Of a DNA stretch of 64,000 nucleotides, positions 8,698 to 17,891 are shown in pieces. The translations under genes and the position numbers were made by a program. Every line of letters begins with the position of its first letter. Positions within the stretch are counted from its first letter, which is position 1. A model generated the notes under the pieces. The model made no database searches, was not told where the DNA came from, and saw nothing but the letters and a program-made list of their open reading frames with translations. Source of the stretch: Xanthomonas sp. GPE 39 (GTDB lineage: Bacteria > Pseudomonadota > Gammaproteobacteria > Xanthomonadales > Xanthomonadaceae); assembly GCF_000963005.1 (NCBI RefSeq), contig NZ_JZHZ01000007.1, forward strand, positions 709,266-773,265, in the 5' to 3' direction.

Positions 8698-10353
8698 TCA
8701 GTGCCGTTGCATTTCCTCGTCTTGTACGCCCTGGCGGCGTAATTCCAGTACGGTCGGGGTGATGGCGGCGATGCGCGCATCGATCCGTGAACGTGACACG
8801 TAATCCAGATCGCCGCGCTTCTTCAGGTTATTCAGTTGGATCAGCGCCTGTTCCGGATGTCCGTTCAGGTAGGCGGCTTCGGCGTAGGCTTCGCCGGCGC
8901 GGGTGTCGTCGCCGGCCAGCTCGCAGGCGCGGGCGAAGATGCGTTGGAATATCGGGTCCTCCGTCGCCGCGCCCAGGAGTGGGCGTAGCGCGGCCTGTGC
9001 CCGCTTCCCCGCCCCGCGTCCGCCTTGTTCGTTGAGCACTGTGGCGAAGCTCAGCGCGATCGCGCGGTTGTTGGGCATGCGCTTGAGTAGGGCGTCGAAG
9101 TGTTGCTCGGCTTGTTGGGGGTGCCCGTTTCGGGCCTCCGCTTCGGCTACCGCCAGACTGAGCCACCAGTTGTCCGGGTGGGCTTGCAGCAAGCTCTCCA
9201 GTGTCTTTGCGGCTTCCTGCGGGCTGCCGCCACCGCGCAACCGCGCCAGCGCCAGTCCATAGCGCTGCGCATCGCTCAGGCCCTGCTTGCTGCCTTGGCG
9301 AAGGGCCTCGTACTCGCGGACTGCATCGGCTGGGGTGTTGGCGCTGAGGACGCGCAAGCGCTCGCGCGCCCAATCGAACTGGCCGCTGACACCGTGCGAA
9401 TAGCTGGTGAACGGTAGTTGCAGGTTGCCTGGCAGTAATGGATTGCTCGGTGCGCCCAGGGGCTGGCTGAGCGATACGTCGTTTGGGTCGACGCGCTCTT
9501 GCAAGGTGCCGCCCGGTACGCTGGTGACCAAGGTCAGGGTGTTCTTCTTCATCTGCTCGGCGCGTTCGTGCGCTTCGCTGATACGGGTGGCGGTGACCGG
9601 GTGGGTCATCAGGAAGTCCGGTGTGGTGTAGCCCCCCTGGTTGCCGCGCATCGCCAGCGACATGCGGTCGAAGAAGTCGGCCATCGCATCGACGTCGTAG
9701 CCGCTGCGTGCCAGGGTGCGAATGCCCAGGCGATCAGCTTCCGACTCGTTGGAACGGGTGAAATTGATTTGCCGTTGTTGCATCAGCCCCAGGCCGCTGG
9801 CGATCGCCGCCTGGGTCGCTTGGCCGCCGGAGCGGCCACCGGCTTGCTGCGCGGCCACCACTGCGGCGAGCATGCCGAGCAGGATTGGCACCTGGTCGCG
9901 CTGCGCGCGCTCCACCCCGCGTAGCACGTGCTTCTGGGTGATGTGGGCGATCTCGTGCGACAGCACGGCGGCCACTTCGTCCTCGCGCTCGGCGACCAAC
10001 ACCAGCCCGGCATTGACCGCGACATAGCCGCCGAGGGTGGCGAAGGCGTTGATCTGGCGGTCACGCAGCATGAAAAAGGTGAACTTCTGTTGCGGCTGAT
10101 CGCTGTTGGCACCGAGTCGGGTGCCGATGGTCTGTAGCCAGTCCTGGATCAAGGGGTCCTCCAAGACATAGCCGTAGCTGCGCAATTCGGCCAGCATCAT
10201 CTTGCCGTACTCGGCCTGCCGCGCCGGGGTCAGCAATTCGCCAGCCGAGGAGCCGATGTCCGGTAGTTTGTTCTCCTGTGCCGGCGCAACGGCGCAGGCG
10301 ATGGTCAGGGTGATCGCGAAGGCAAGCGGCAGCAGGCGCAAGACAGGCTCCAT
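8698..10353 (-). CDS. bepA: M48-family periplasmic metalloprotease with TPR tail (BepA-like)
   Basis: Periplasmic zinc metallopeptidase that degrades or helps assemble outer-membrane beta-barrel proteins such as LptD. The 551-residue protein has a signal peptide (hydrophobic LRLLPLAFAITLTIACAVA), the HEIAH zinc motif near residue 136, a downstream ESEAD zinc ligand, and a C-terminal TPR region rich in Ala/Leu repeats. Length and order match BepA (YfgC). The gene ends 83 bp before phoB; it may share a transcript but is probably independently expressed. Confidence 0.9.
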   Translation of the reverse strand: MEPVLRLLPLAFAITLTIACAVAPAQENKLPDIGSSAGELLTPARQAEYGKMMLAELRSYGYVLEDPLIQDWLQTIGTRLGANSDQPQQKFTFFMLRDRQINAFATLGGYVAVNAGLVLVAEREDEVAAVLSHEIAHITQKHVLRGVERAQRDQVPILLGMLAAVVAAQQAGGRSGGQATQAAIASGLGLMQQRQINFTRSNESEADRLGIRTLARSGYDVDAMADFFDRMSLAMRGNQGGYTTPDFLMTHPVTATRISEAHERAEQMKKNTLTLVTSVPGGTLQERVDPNDVSLSQPLGAPSNPLLPGNLQLPFTSYSHGVSGQFDWARERLRVLSANTPADAVREYEALRQGSKQGLSDAQRYGLALARLRGGGSPQEAAKTLESLLQAHPDNWWLSLAVAEAEARNGHPQQAEQHFDALLKRMPNNRAIALSFATVLNEQGGRGAGKRAQAALRPLLGAATEDPIFQRIFARACELAGDDTRAGEAYAEAAYLNGHPEQALIQLNNLKKRGDLDYVSRSRIDARIAAITPTVLELRRQGVQDEEMQRH

Positions 10354-10492
10354 GTGGGGCTGGCGGGCGCCAGGTGGCGTCCGGAGACGACGGTGAGACC
10401 AGAGTGATCCGCAGTGTTGCGGCTGCGGACTCGAAAATCCACCCAGGCGCTACCATAGTGACTTAGACCTTTCAGATTGCCCGGAGTTTCCC

Positions 10493-10804
10493 GTGGACAA
10501 CCCAACCATCGAGGCTGACCAGGCCGGCCTGCCGCCGATCACTATTTATTCCACCGCGATCTGTCCCTACTGCGTGGCGGCCAAGAATTTCCTCAAAAGT
10601 AAGGGATGTAGCTGGAGCGAGGTGCGGATCGATCTGGATCCAGCCGAGCGCGACAAGATGGTCTCCCTGACGCACCGCACCAGCGTGCCGCAGATCTTCA
10701 TCGGCGATGTCCATGTGGGCGGCTACGACGACATGATGGCGCTGCATCGGGCCGGCAAGCTGGAGCCGCTGCTCGATGCCCATGCTTCCGGTGGACAGGG
10801 ATGA
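10493..10804 (+). CDS. grxC: Glutaredoxin 3
   Basis: Small thiol-disulfide oxidoreductase that uses glutathione. The 103-residue protein has the CPYC redox centre in STAICPYCVAAK near residue 23, the cis-proline TSVPQIFIG and the glutathione-binding GGYDDM. The start is GTG at 10493, preceded by CCGGAG; no suitable ATG precedes the fold. The stop overlaps the next ATG by 4 bp, coupling it to an AhpD-like redox protein. The N terminus is about 15 residues longer than in E. coli GrxC. Confidence 0.93.
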   Translation: MDNPTIEADQAGLPPITIYSTAICPYCVAAKNFLKSKGCSWSEVRIDLDPAERDKMVSLTHRTSVPQIFIGDVHVGGYDDMMALHRAGKLEPLLDAHASGGQG

Positions 10805-11199
10805 GTGCGATGGGCGAGGGCGGTGCCGAGGAGCGCGTGCGTGCATTCACCGAGTTCCGGCAACGCATGAATCAGCGCATTCTGGACGAGCCGAATCAGG
10901 TGGTCAGGCGCTTCTTCGCGCTGGATACGCAGACCTACCAGGCCGGTGCGTTGGACGTGAAGACCAAGGAGCTGCTCGGTCTGGTCGCCTCGCTCGTACT
11001 GCGGTGCGACGACTGCATCAGTTACCACGTTGCCCAGTGCAAGGACGCGGGAGTCAGCCGCGAGGAATTCTTCGAGACCTTCTCGGTGGGGCTGGTGGTC
11101 GGCGGCTCGATCGTCATCCCGCACCTGCGCCGTGCGGTGGATTTTCTGGATACTCTCGACGCCGGTGCCGCCGCGCCGGCGGCGCATGCGCATGGTTGA
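10801..11199 (+). CDS. Carboxymuconolactone decarboxylase / AhpD-like protein
   Basis: A 132-residue protein of the CMD/AhpD all-helical family. LRCDDCISYHV holds the C-x2-C pair and nearby histidine used by AhpD-type alkylhydroperoxidases, so a peroxide- or disulfide-reducing role is more likely than decarboxylation. A His/Ala-rich tail closes the protein. It is translationally coupled to glutaredoxin 3 (ATGA overlap), supporting a thiol-redox function. The substrate is unknown. Confidence 0.82.
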   Translation: MSAMGEGGAEERVRAFTEFRQRMNQRILDEPNQVVRRFFALDTQTYQAGALDVKTKELLGLVASLVLRCDDCISYHVAQCKDAGVSREEFFETFSVGLVVGGSIVIPHLRRAVDFLDTLDAGAAAPAAHAHG

Positions 11200-11367
11200 C
11201 GCTGTCTCCCGTCGCGCTCCCCCCGACTCGTGCCGATGGCGCGTTGGCGGGGCTGGCGCGGTTTGGGGGCTTTCGCCCGCTTCGGGCATAATTACACCTG
11301 AAACCTCCTTGCGCCTGCAGCCCGGTTTCCGGGCGGCGCTCCTTCTCTGTACGGAATCGGCAATTTT

Positions 11368-12375
11368 ATGACGCAGACAATCACGATCATCCGTGGCGAT
11401 GGCATCGGCCCCGAGATCATGGACGCGACCCTGTTCGTGCTCGATGCGCTGAACGCTGGCCTCACCTACGAGTATGCCGACGCTGGTCTGGTTGCCCTGG
11501 AGAAACATGGCGACCTGTTGCCTGCCGCGACGCTGGAATCGATCCGCAAGAACAAGATCGCGCTCAAGAGTCCGCTGACCACGCCGGTGGGCGAGGGTTT
11601 CAGCTCGATCAATGTGGCCATGCGCCGCCAGTTCGATCTGTACGCCAACGTGCGTCCGGCCAAGTCGTTTCCCAATACCAAGTCGCGCTTCGGTGCCGGG
11701 GTGGATTTGATCACTGTGCGCGAGAACACCGAAGGCGCATATTTGAGCGAAGGCCAGGAAGTGTCGGCCGATGGCGAGACCGCGCTGTCGATGGCCAAGG
11801 TCACCCGCAAGGGCTCCGAGCGCATCGTCCGCTATGCCTTCGATCTGGCCCGCGCGACCGGCCGCAAGAAGGTCACTGCGGTACATAAGGCCAACATCAT
11901 CAAGTCCACATCGGGCTTGTTCCTGAAAGCGGCGCGCGAAGTCGCGGCGCACTATCCGGAGATCGAATTCCAGGAAATGATCGTCGATAACGCGTGCATG
12001 CAGTTGGTGATGCGCCCGGAACAATTCGATGTCATCGTCACCACCAACCTGTTCGGCGACATTTTGTCGGATCTGTGCGCCGGTCTTGTTGGCGGCCTCG
12101 GCCTGGCGCCCGGTGCCAACATCGGTGTGGATGCGGCCATCTTCGAAGCCGTGCACGGTTCGGCTCCGGACATCGCCGGGCAGGGCAAGGCAAATCCTTG
12201 CGCGCTGCTGCTGGGTGCGGCGCAACTGTTGGACCACATCGGCCAGCCGCAGAACGCCGAACGTTTGCGCAATGCCATCGTCGCCACGCTGGATGCCAAG
12301 GACGGGGTGACGCCGGACCTGGGCGGCAGTGGCAACACCATGGGCTTTGCCAAGGCCATCGCCAGCCGTCTGTGA
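11368..12375 (+). CDS. icd: NAD-type isocitrate dehydrogenase
   Basis: Oxidatively decarboxylates isocitrate to 2-oxoglutarate in the TCA cycle. The 335-residue protein is close in length to IMDH/homoisocitrate relatives and much shorter than E. coli NADP-IDH. Visible motifs are GDGIGPEI, the substrate loop GFSSINVAMRRQFDLYANVRP spread over residues 76-96, ENTEGAY, the metal site GDILSD and the cofactor loop HGSAPDIAGQGKANP. This short form is typical of NAD-dependent IDH in Xanthomonas; cofactor preference is inferred from that family. A 168-bp gap precedes it, so it probably has its own promoter. Confidence 0.87.
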   Translation: MTQTITIIRGDGIGPEIMDATLFVLDALNAGLTYEYADAGLVALEKHGDLLPAATLESIRKNKIALKSPLTTPVGEGFSSINVAMRRQFDLYANVRPAKSFPNTKSRFGAGVDLITVRENTEGAYLSEGQEVSADGETALSMAKVTRKGSERIVRYAFDLARATGRKKVTAVHKANIIKSTSGLFLKAAREVAAHYPEIEFQEMIVDNACMQLVMRPEQFDVIVTTNLFGDILSDLCAGLVGGLGLAPGANIGVDAAIFEAVHGSAPDIAGQGKANPCALLLGAAQLLDHIGQPQNAERLRNAIVATLDAKDGVTPDLGGSGNTMGFAKAIASRL

Positions 12376-12398
12376 GGCCAAGTGCGGCCGAATCGGTC

Positions 12399-12427
12399 AA
12401 AAAAACAGGGCGCCATGCGGCGCCCTG
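12399..12427 (-). terminator. Intrinsic terminator (bidirectional; strongest for the Bax-inhibitor gene)
   Basis: A perfect 9-bp stem, CAGGGCGCC / GGCGCCCTG with a 4-base loop, lies between convergent genes. Seven consecutive A on the plus strand at 12399-12405 give a U7 tail for minus-strand transcripts. On the plus strand the tail is weak (TTGCGTT). Confidence 0.85.
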
Positions 12428-12469
12428 TTGCGTTATGGATCGGGGCTCGCGGGATGCGTGCCGATGCCG

Positions 12470-13246
12470 TTAATTGCGCGATTGCAGCTTCGACAGCAGG
12501 CGCAGGAACTCGATATACAGCCACACCAACGTGACCATCAGGCCGAACGCGCCATACCATTCCATGTATTTGGGCGCGCCCTGTTTCACGCCGCTCTCGA
12601 TGAGATCGAAGTCCAGCACTAGGTTCAGCGCTGCCACCACGACCACGAACAGGCTGAACACAATGCCGACCGTGCCCGAGCCATGGATGTAGGGAATCTG
12701 GATGTGGAACAGGCCCAGCACGGCAGTCGCCAGATACACCAGGGCGATGCCGCCGGTGGCCGCGACCACGCCCAGCTTGAAGTTTTCGGTGGCCTTGATC
12801 ACGCCGCTGCGGTAAGCGAACAGCAAGGCAAACAAGGTGCCGAAGGTGAGCATCACTGCTTGCATCACGATGCCGTTGAAGCGATGTTCGTACAGTGCCG
12901 AAATCGATCCAAGGAAGAAGCCTTCCACCAGCGCATACAGCGGCGCGGTGATCGGCGACCATTGCTTTTTCATCGTGGTGATCAGGGCCAGGATGAAGCC
13001 ACCGATCGCGCCGCCCAGGACGTAGCCGATCACGCCCGGTGCGACCACCTCGCGGCCTGCGGCATCGACCGAAAGCGATTGGCTCCATGCGAATGCGGCG
13101 GTCAAGACGGTCAGCAGCAGCAGGGCGCCGGTTTTGTTGACGGTGCCGTTCAGGGTCATCGCTCCGCCATCGCGCGCGATCACCGCGCCGCTGCCGAGGT
13201 CGAGGAAGGTGGATTCTTTCAGCGCAGGGTTGCCGCTGCGGATCAT
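12470..13246 (-). CDS. Bax inhibitor-1/YccA-family membrane protein
   Basis: A 258-residue multi-pass inner-membrane protein with about seven hydrophobic helices and the family features NKTGALLLLTVLTAAF near residue 37 and LNLVLDFDLIE near the C terminus. BI-1 proteins are pH-sensitive ion-leak channels in solved bacterial examples; YccA of E. coli protects SecY from FtsH. Here the exact role is unknown. It is monocistronic, ended by the hairpin at 12399-12427, and divergent from the tRNA operon promoter. Confidence 0.85.
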   Translation of the reverse strand: MIRSGNPALKESTFLDLGSGAVIARDGGAMTLNGTVNKTGALLLLTVLTAAFAWSQSLSVDAAGREVVAPGVIGYVLGGAIGGFILALITTMKKQWSPITAPLYALVEGFFLGSISALYEHRFNGIVMQAVMLTFGTLFALLFAYRSGVIKATENFKLGVVAATGGIALVYLATAVLGLFHIQIPYIHGSGTVGIVFSLFVVVVAALNLVLDFDLIESGVKQGAPKYMEWYGAFGLMVTLVWLYIEFLRLLSKLQSRN

Positions 13247-13332
13247 GCTGTTTCTCCAAGTAAAAAGTCGCCCCGACTGATGTCGATGCTAGGCGTCGAG
13301 CATAGCGCAGGCGATGTCGCGCGCGCGCGACG

Positions 13333-13361
13333 TTGACAGCGAGGCGCCAGCTTCCCACAAT
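13333..13361 (+). promoter_or_regulatory. Sigma-70 promoter of the Pro-Arg-His-Lys tRNA operon
   Basis: Perfect -35 TTGACA (13333-13338), 17-bp spacer and -10 CACAAT (13356-13361), followed by a GC-rich discriminator. The first tRNA begins 39 bp after the -10 box. Confidence 0.75.
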
Positions 13362-13400
13362 AGCCGACCTTCGCAGCCTCGGCCGCGAGGGGTGTTCTGC

Positions 13401-13477
13401 CGGGGTATAGCGCAGTCTGGTAGCGCGCCTGCTTTGGGAGCAGGATGTCGGGGGTTCGAATCCCTCTACCCCGACCA
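13401..13477 (+). tRNA. tRNA-Pro (TGG)
   Basis: A 77-nt cloverleaf with encoded CCA. The anticodon arm CCTGC-TTTGGGA-GCAGG exposes TGG, and the T arm contains GGTTCGAATCC. It is first of four closely spaced tRNAs. Confidence 0.97.
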
Positions 13478-13521
13478 ATCCGATGTGCAACGGCTCAGAG
13501 GAATGCGACAATCCGGAATGG

Positions 13522-13598
13522 GCGCCCGTAGCTCAACTGGATAGAGCACCGGCCTTCTAAGCCGGCGGTTACAGGTTCGATTCCTGTCGGGCGCGCCA
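13522..13598 (+). tRNA. tRNA-Arg (TCT)
   Basis: A 77-nt cloverleaf with encoded CCA. The acceptor stem GCGCCCG pairs with CGGGCGC, and the anticodon loop CTTCTAA exposes TCT. It reads the AGA codon, rare in GC-rich genomes. Confidence 0.97.
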
Positions 13599-13633
13599 AC
13601 ATCGGCGTCTGGCAGATAGTGCAAGTGTTCAAT

Positions 13634-13711
13634 GGTGGCTGTAGCTCAGCTGGTTAGAGTACTGGATTGTGATTCCAGATGTCGGGGGTTCGAGTCCCCT
13701 CAGCCACCCCA
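13634..13711 (+). tRNA. tRNA-His (GTG)
   Basis: A 78-nt cloverleaf with encoded CCA, counting the 5' extra G (G-1) characteristic of tRNA-His. The anticodon stem-loop CTGGA-TTGTGAT-TCCAG exposes GTG. Confidence 0.96.
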
Positions 13712-13787
13712 TTGACCGCGTGAACCGCTGCTTTTCGGGATGTTGCAAGAAAGTCAGAAAGCACATACGATGTGCGACTAAGTTTCA

Positions 13788-13863
13788 GGGCCGTTAGCTC
13801 AGTTGGTAGAGCAGTTGACTCTTAATCAATAGGTCCAAGGTTCGAATCCTTGACGGCCCACCA
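13788..13863 (+). tRNA. tRNA-Lys (CTT)
   Basis: A 76-nt cloverleaf with encoded CCA. The anticodon arm GTTGA-CTCTTAA-TCAAT exposes CTT. It is directly followed by an intrinsic terminator. Confidence 0.96.
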
Positions 13864-13870
13864 AAAATAA

Positions 13871-13905
13871 AAAGGCGCCTGCTGAAACAGGTGCCTTTTT
13901 CTTTT
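13871..13905 (+). terminator. Terminator of the tRNA operon
   Basis: Stem GGCGCCTG (13874-13881) / CAGGTGCC (13888-13895) with one G-T pair, a 6-base loop and a TTTTTCTTTT tail. It separates the four-tRNA operon from tRNA-Leu. Confidence 0.88.
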
Positions 13906-13955
13906 CCGCATAGCCTGCAACAATGTGTCTCGGTAGGCGCGTTCGGCGCCAAAGC

Positions 13956-14040
13956 GCGAAAGTGGCGGAATTGGTAGACGCCCTGGTTTTAGGTACCAGT
14001 GCCGCAAGGCGTAGGGGTTCGAGTCCCCTCTTTCGCACCA
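13956..14040 (+). tRNA. tRNA-Leu (TAG)
   Basis: An 85-nt class II tRNA with a long variable arm and encoded CCA. The anticodon arm CTGGT-TTTAGGT-ACCAG exposes TAG. It lies beyond the terminator at 13871, about 200 bp before tig, so it needs its own promoter; none was obvious. Confidence 0.95.
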
Positions 14041-14244
14041 TCCATCGGTCAGGTCTGGCATAGGTCTCAAGGCCTGATAGGTCAGTCTCTTCCCGTGTCG
14101 CTGGCTCATGGCCTTTGGCCTTGCGCTGGCAGGCATGGCGGGAATAGGCGAAACTATCCGGCTGCGGTCGTCCCGTGCCCGCGTCCAATCCGTATTCTTC
14201 TATATCGTGCCGAGAGCCGTTCGCTCCCGGTGGCAGGAGTCCAC

Positions 14245-15540
14245 ATGCAAGCTTCGATCGAAACCACCGGTAACCTGGAACGGCGTTTGACTTTCACCTT
14301 GCCGGAGGAGCGTCTGCAAAGCCATGTCGGCGGTCGCCTGCGCGAAGTCGCGCGCACCGCGCGGATCAAGGGCTTCCGTCCCGGCAAGATCCCGGCCAAG
14401 GTGATCGAGCAGCGTTTCGGGCCGCAGATCCGCGCCGAGGCGTTGGATGGCCTGCTGCGCGAGACCTTCGACTCGGCGGTGCGCGAGCACGCGCTGCGCC
14501 TGGCTGGTAATCCGCGTATTGACCGCGCCGACGACAACGCCTTGCAGTTCGTGGCGACGTTCGAGGTGGTGCCCGAGTTTGGCGATATCGATGTTTCCGC
14601 GTTGCAGGTCATTCGTCATACCGCCGAGGTCACCGACGCCGACATCGCGCAGATGATCGAGAACCTGCGTCTACAGCGCCGTACCTGGCAGCCGGCTGGG
14701 CGTGCGGCGCAGGATGGCGATCTGGTGACCTTGGAGACCTGGTCGCAGGTGGGTGATGAGCGCTTGCCCGCCGAAGGTGTGGAGAAGGGCAGCAGCGTGA
14801 TCGGCTCGGGTGTCATGTTCCCGGCGATCGAGCAGGGCTTGCTCGGCCTGTCCAAGGACGAGGAAAAGACCCTTTCGGTCGATTTTCCTGCCGACTGGCG
14901 CGTGCCGCAGTTCGCCGGCAAGCAGGTGCAGGTGCATGTGAAGGCAGTCGAGGTCGCTGCCCCGGTGTTGCCGGAGGTGGACAAGGAGTTCATCAAGAGC
15001 TTTGGCGTGAAGAGTGGTGATCTCGAGCAGTTCCGCAAAGACATTCGTGTCAACTTGGAGCGGGAGCTCAAGGGGGCGCTGATGAATCGCCTGCGCCGCG
15101 AGGTGGGTGAGCAACTGATCGTTGCCTATGCGTCGGTGGAGATGCCGCCGCGTCTGGTCGAGAACGAAGCCCGCGCGATGCTGGCCGAACAGGTCGAGCA
15201 GATGCGTCGCGCCGGCCGCGATCCGGGTCAGGTGCCGGACGATGCGCATCAGGGCTTCATGGATGCCGCGCGCAAGCGCGTGCTGGTTGGCTTGTTGGTT
15301 GGCGAGGTCGCGCGCCGCAACGAGTTGCGTTTGGACCCCAAGCGGGTTTCGGAGACGCTGCGCCTGATCGCTTCGACCTACGAGGAGCCGGAGCAGGTCA
15401 TTGAGATGTACCGCAACGATCCCCAATTGATGGGGGGGCTGCAGAGCCGCGTGATGGAAGAGCAGGTGATCGATTGGATCGCCGAGCGCGCCCAGCACAC
15501 CGAGCAGGCGATGACGTTCCAGGAAGCGATCCGCCAATAA
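14245..15540 (+). CDS. tig: Trigger factor
   Basis: Ribosome-bound chaperone and peptidyl-prolyl isomerase that meets nascent chains at the exit tunnel. The 431-residue protein has the ribosome-binding tail with the signature GFRPGKIP near residue 45, an FKBP-like PPIase domain in the middle and a long helical C-terminal cradle. The ATG at 14245 has GCAGGAG 8 bp upstream; the open frame extends further 5' through the tRNA-Leu gene and cannot be coding there. It precedes clpP-clpX-lon, the usual protein quality-control cluster. Confidence 0.97.
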   Translation: MQASIETTGNLERRLTFTLPEERLQSHVGGRLREVARTARIKGFRPGKIPAKVIEQRFGPQIRAEALDGLLRETFDSAVREHALRLAGNPRIDRADDNALQFVATFEVVPEFGDIDVSALQVIRHTAEVTDADIAQMIENLRLQRRTWQPAGRAAQDGDLVTLETWSQVGDERLPAEGVEKGSSVIGSGVMFPAIEQGLLGLSKDEEKTLSVDFPADWRVPQFAGKQVQVHVKAVEVAAPVLPEVDKEFIKSFGVKSGDLEQFRKDIRVNLERELKGALMNRLRREVGEQLIVAYASVEMPPRLVENEARAMLAEQVEQMRRAGRDPGQVPDDAHQGFMDAARKRVLVGLLVGEVARRNELRLDPKRVSETLRLIASTYEEPEQVIEMYRNDPQLMGGLQSRVMEEQVIDWIAERAQHTEQAMTFQEAIRQ

Positions 15541-15558
15541 GGTGGCACCATGCCGTGG

Positions 15559-15645
15559 CCCGCATCGTGCATGCGGGTTGCGGATGTAAGCCCATGCCTC
15601 CGCAGTTGCGGAGTGGACATGAGAAACCCTGCACACCCGTGCAGG
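15559..15645 (+). other. Three tandem hairpins in the tig-clpP intergenic region
   Basis: Three perfect short dyads lie in the 134 bp between tig and clpP: CCCGCAT/ATGCGGG at 15559-15577, CTCCGCA/TGCGGAG at 15598-15613, and CCTGCAC/GTGCAGG at 15628-15645. None has a T tract, so they are not ordinary terminators. They could be mRNA-processing or stability elements of a tig-clpP transcript, or protein-binding sites. Confidence 0.6.
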
Positions 15646-15674
15646 CACGACACACAGCAGCAGGAGATCACCGC

Positions 15675-16301
15675 GTGGACAATGTAACCAAGGCCTTGAA
15701 TATGGTTCCGATGGTGGTCGAGCAGACCAGTCGCGGCGAGCGTGCTTACGATATTTACTCGCGCTTATTGAAAGAGCGCCTCATTTTCCTGGTCGGCCCG
15801 ATTGACGACCACATGGCCAACGTGGTCGTGGCGCAGTTGCTGTTTCTTGAAGCGGACAATCCGGAAAAGGACATCAGCCTCTACATCAATTCCCCAGGTG
15901 GCGTGGTCACCGCAGGCATGGCGATCTACGACACCATGCAATACATCAAGCCGGACGTGAGCACCATCTGCGTCGGTCAGGCCGCGTCGATGGGGGCGCT
16001 GTTGCTGGCCTCGGGTGCAGCCGGCAAGCGCTACGCATTGCCGAATTCGCGGGTGATGATCCACCAGCCGCTGGGAGGCTTCCAGGGGCAGGCGACCGAT
16101 ATCGATATCCACGCGCGCGAGATTCTGACCCTGCGTGCGCGACTGAACGAGGTGTTGGCTAAGCACACGGGCCAGTCGCTGGAAACGATTGCCCGCGACA
16201 CCGAGCGCGATAACTTCAAAAGTGCCGCCGATGCGCAGTCCTACGGGCTCGTCGATCAGGTGTTGGAGCGTCGCCCTGATGAGTCGATCCAGCCGGCATA
16301 A
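15675..16301 (+). CDS. clpP: ATP-dependent Clp protease proteolytic subunit
   Basis: Serine peptidase that forms two stacked heptamers and degrades substrates fed by ClpX or ClpA. The 208-residue protein shows the catalytic triad context: Ser in [10 protein letters not shown] near residue 100, His in MIHQPLGG near 125 and Asp in TERDNF near 174. The start is GTG at 15675, with CAGGAG upstream; initiating here gives the family N terminus, while an open extension upstream would overlap the end of tig. clpX follows after 129 bp. Confidence 0.97.
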   Translation: MDNVTKALNMVPMVVEQTSRGERAYDIYSRLLKERLIFLVGPIDDHMANVVVAQLLFLEADNPEKDISLYINSPGGVVTAGMAIYDTMQYIKPDVSTICVGQAASMGALLLASGAAGKRYALPNSRVMIHQPLGGFQGQATDIDIHAREILTLRARLNEVLAKHTGQSLETIARDTERDNFKSAADAQSYGLVDQVLERRPDESIQPA

Positions 16302-16430
16302 GGCTTGCATGTACTGGAAAACGTGGCGTATTCCGCAGGGTCGGGGTCGGGCTAGCGTCCATCCGGCCCTGTGTTATTCTCGAAATCGAACCCCCGTGCA
16401 TCGGGTGGGGTAACTGGGTAAGCGAAGCTA

Positions 16431-17717
16431 ATGAGCGAAGACCGGCAGGGCCGTTCCGGCGACAGCAACAAGATTCTTTACTGCTCGTTCTGCGGGAAGA
16501 GTCAACACGAGGTTCGCAAGCTGATTGCGGGGCCGAGTGTGTTCATCTGCGACGAATGCGTCGAGTTGTGCAACGACATCATTCGCGAGGAGCTCGAGGA
16601 AAAGGCGCAGTCCGCACGCAGTAGCCTGCCCAAGCCGCGCGAAATTCTGGAAGTGCTCGACCAGTACGTGATCGGCCAGCAACGCGCCAAGCGCACGCTG
16701 GCCGTGGCGGTGTACAACCATTACAAGCGTATCGAGAGCCGGCAGAAGAACGACGAGGTCGAACTGGCCAAGTCCAACATCCTGCTGGTCGGCCCGACCG
16801 GTTCTGGCAAGACGTTGCTGGCCGAGACGTTGGCGCGCTTGCTCAATGTCCCGTTCACCATCGCCGATGCGACCACATTGACCGAAGCCGGTTACGTCGG
16901 CGAGGACGTGGAGAACATCATCCAGAAGCTGCTGCAGAAGTGCGACTACGACGTCGACAAGGCGCAGCATGGCATCGTCTATATCGACGAAATCGACAAG
17001 ATCTCGCGCAAGAGCGAGAACCCGTCGATCACCCGCGATGTGTCCGGCGAAGGCGTGCAGCAGGCACTGCTGAAGCTGATCGAAGGCACGGTTGCCTCGG
17101 TGCCGCCGCAGGGCGGGCGCAAGCATCCACAGCAGGAATTCCTGCAGGTGGACACCAAGAATATTCTGTTCATCTGCGGCGGTGCCTTTGCCGGGCTGGA
17201 CAAGGTGATCCAACAGCGTTCCAACGATGCCGGTGGCATCGGCTTCGGCGCGAAGGTCAAGAGTGTCGAGCGCAAGCGTGAAGTCGGCAAGATCCTGGCC
17301 GAGGTCGAGCCGGAAGACTTGATCAAGTTCGGTCTGATCCCCGAGTTCGTCGGTCGTCTGCCGGTAGTGGCCACGCTCGAGGAGCTGGACGAGCCGGCGT
17401 TGATCAAGATCTTGACCGAGCCGAAGAACGCGATCACCAAGCAGTTCAAAAAGCTGTTCGAGATGGAAGGTGTGGAGCTGGAATTCCGTCAGGACGCACT
17501 ACTGGCCATCGCCAAGAAAGCGCTCAAGCGCAAAACCGGCGCACGTGGCCTGCGTACCATCGTCGAGTCCGTGCTGTTGGACACCATGTACGAACTGCCG
17601 TCGCAGGAAAACGTCAGCAAGGTGGTCGTGGACGAGTCGGTGATCGAGCACAAGTCCGAACCCTACCTGATCTACCAGACGCCTCCGGCGCCGGCCAAGC
17701 TGGCATCTGCGGAGTGA
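16431..17717 (+). CDS. clpX: ClpX unfoldase, ATP-binding subunit of Clp protease
   Basis: Hexameric AAA+ unfoldase that recognises tagged or native substrates and threads them into ClpP. The 428-residue protein starts with a zinc-binding domain (CSFCGKS, then CDECVELC, a C4 site), followed by Walker A GPTGSGKT near residue 120, Walker [11 protein letters not shown], sensor and arginine-finger regions, and the GF-type ClpP-binding loop GGIGFGA. All expected elements are present. Confidence 0.98.
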   Translation: MSEDRQGRSGDSNKILYCSFCGKSQHEVRKLIAGPSVFICDECVELCNDIIREELEEKAQSARSSLPKPREILEVLDQYVIGQQRAKRTLAVAVYNHYKRIESRQKNDEVELAKSNILLVGPTGSGKTLLAETLARLLNVPFTIADATTLTEAGYVGEDVENIIQKLLQKCDYDVDKAQHGIVYIDEIDKISRKSENPSITRDVSGEGVQQALLKLIEGTVASVPPQGGRKHPQQEFLQVDTKNILFICGGAFAGLDKVIQQRSNDAGGIGFGAKVKSVERKREVGKILAEVEPEDLIKFGLIPEFVGRLPVVATLEELDEPALIKILTEPKNAITKQFKKLFEMEGVELEFRQDALLAIAKKALKRKTGARGLRTIVESVLLDTMYELPSQENVSKVVVDESVIEHKSEPYLIYQTPPAPAKLASAE

Positions 17718-17816
17718 GCCGGATGGCACCTGTGCCGATCCTGTGGCAGCTCCAGACTGTGCGGTAAGTCGCTGAAAAGGAAGAATATCTTTCTGCGCCC
17801 TTGCATCATCCTGCTG

Positions 17817-17847
17817 ATGGCCCCATAACGGGGCCATCGGCGTTTTT
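17817..17847 (+). terminator. Terminator after clpX
   Basis: Stem ATGGCCCC / GGGGCCAT with a 5-base loop, followed by CGGCGTTTTT. It lies 100 bp after the clpX stop and 45 bp before the lon start, indicating that lon is at least partly transcribed separately. Confidence 0.8.
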
Positions 17848-17891
17848 ATGGCCGCGCGTCACGCGTCCCTGCCTCCCATATCGGAATCCTC

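Noticed and set aside
10723-12381. 552-codon open frame on the minus strand across the AhpD-like and icd genes
   Set aside because: It is antisense to two well-supported genes. High GC produces long shadow frames, and its translation shows no recognisable motifs.
11952-13511. 519-codon minus-strand frame across icd, the Bax-inhibitor gene and tRNA-Pro
   Set aside because: It runs through a tRNA gene and two real genes in wrong frames.
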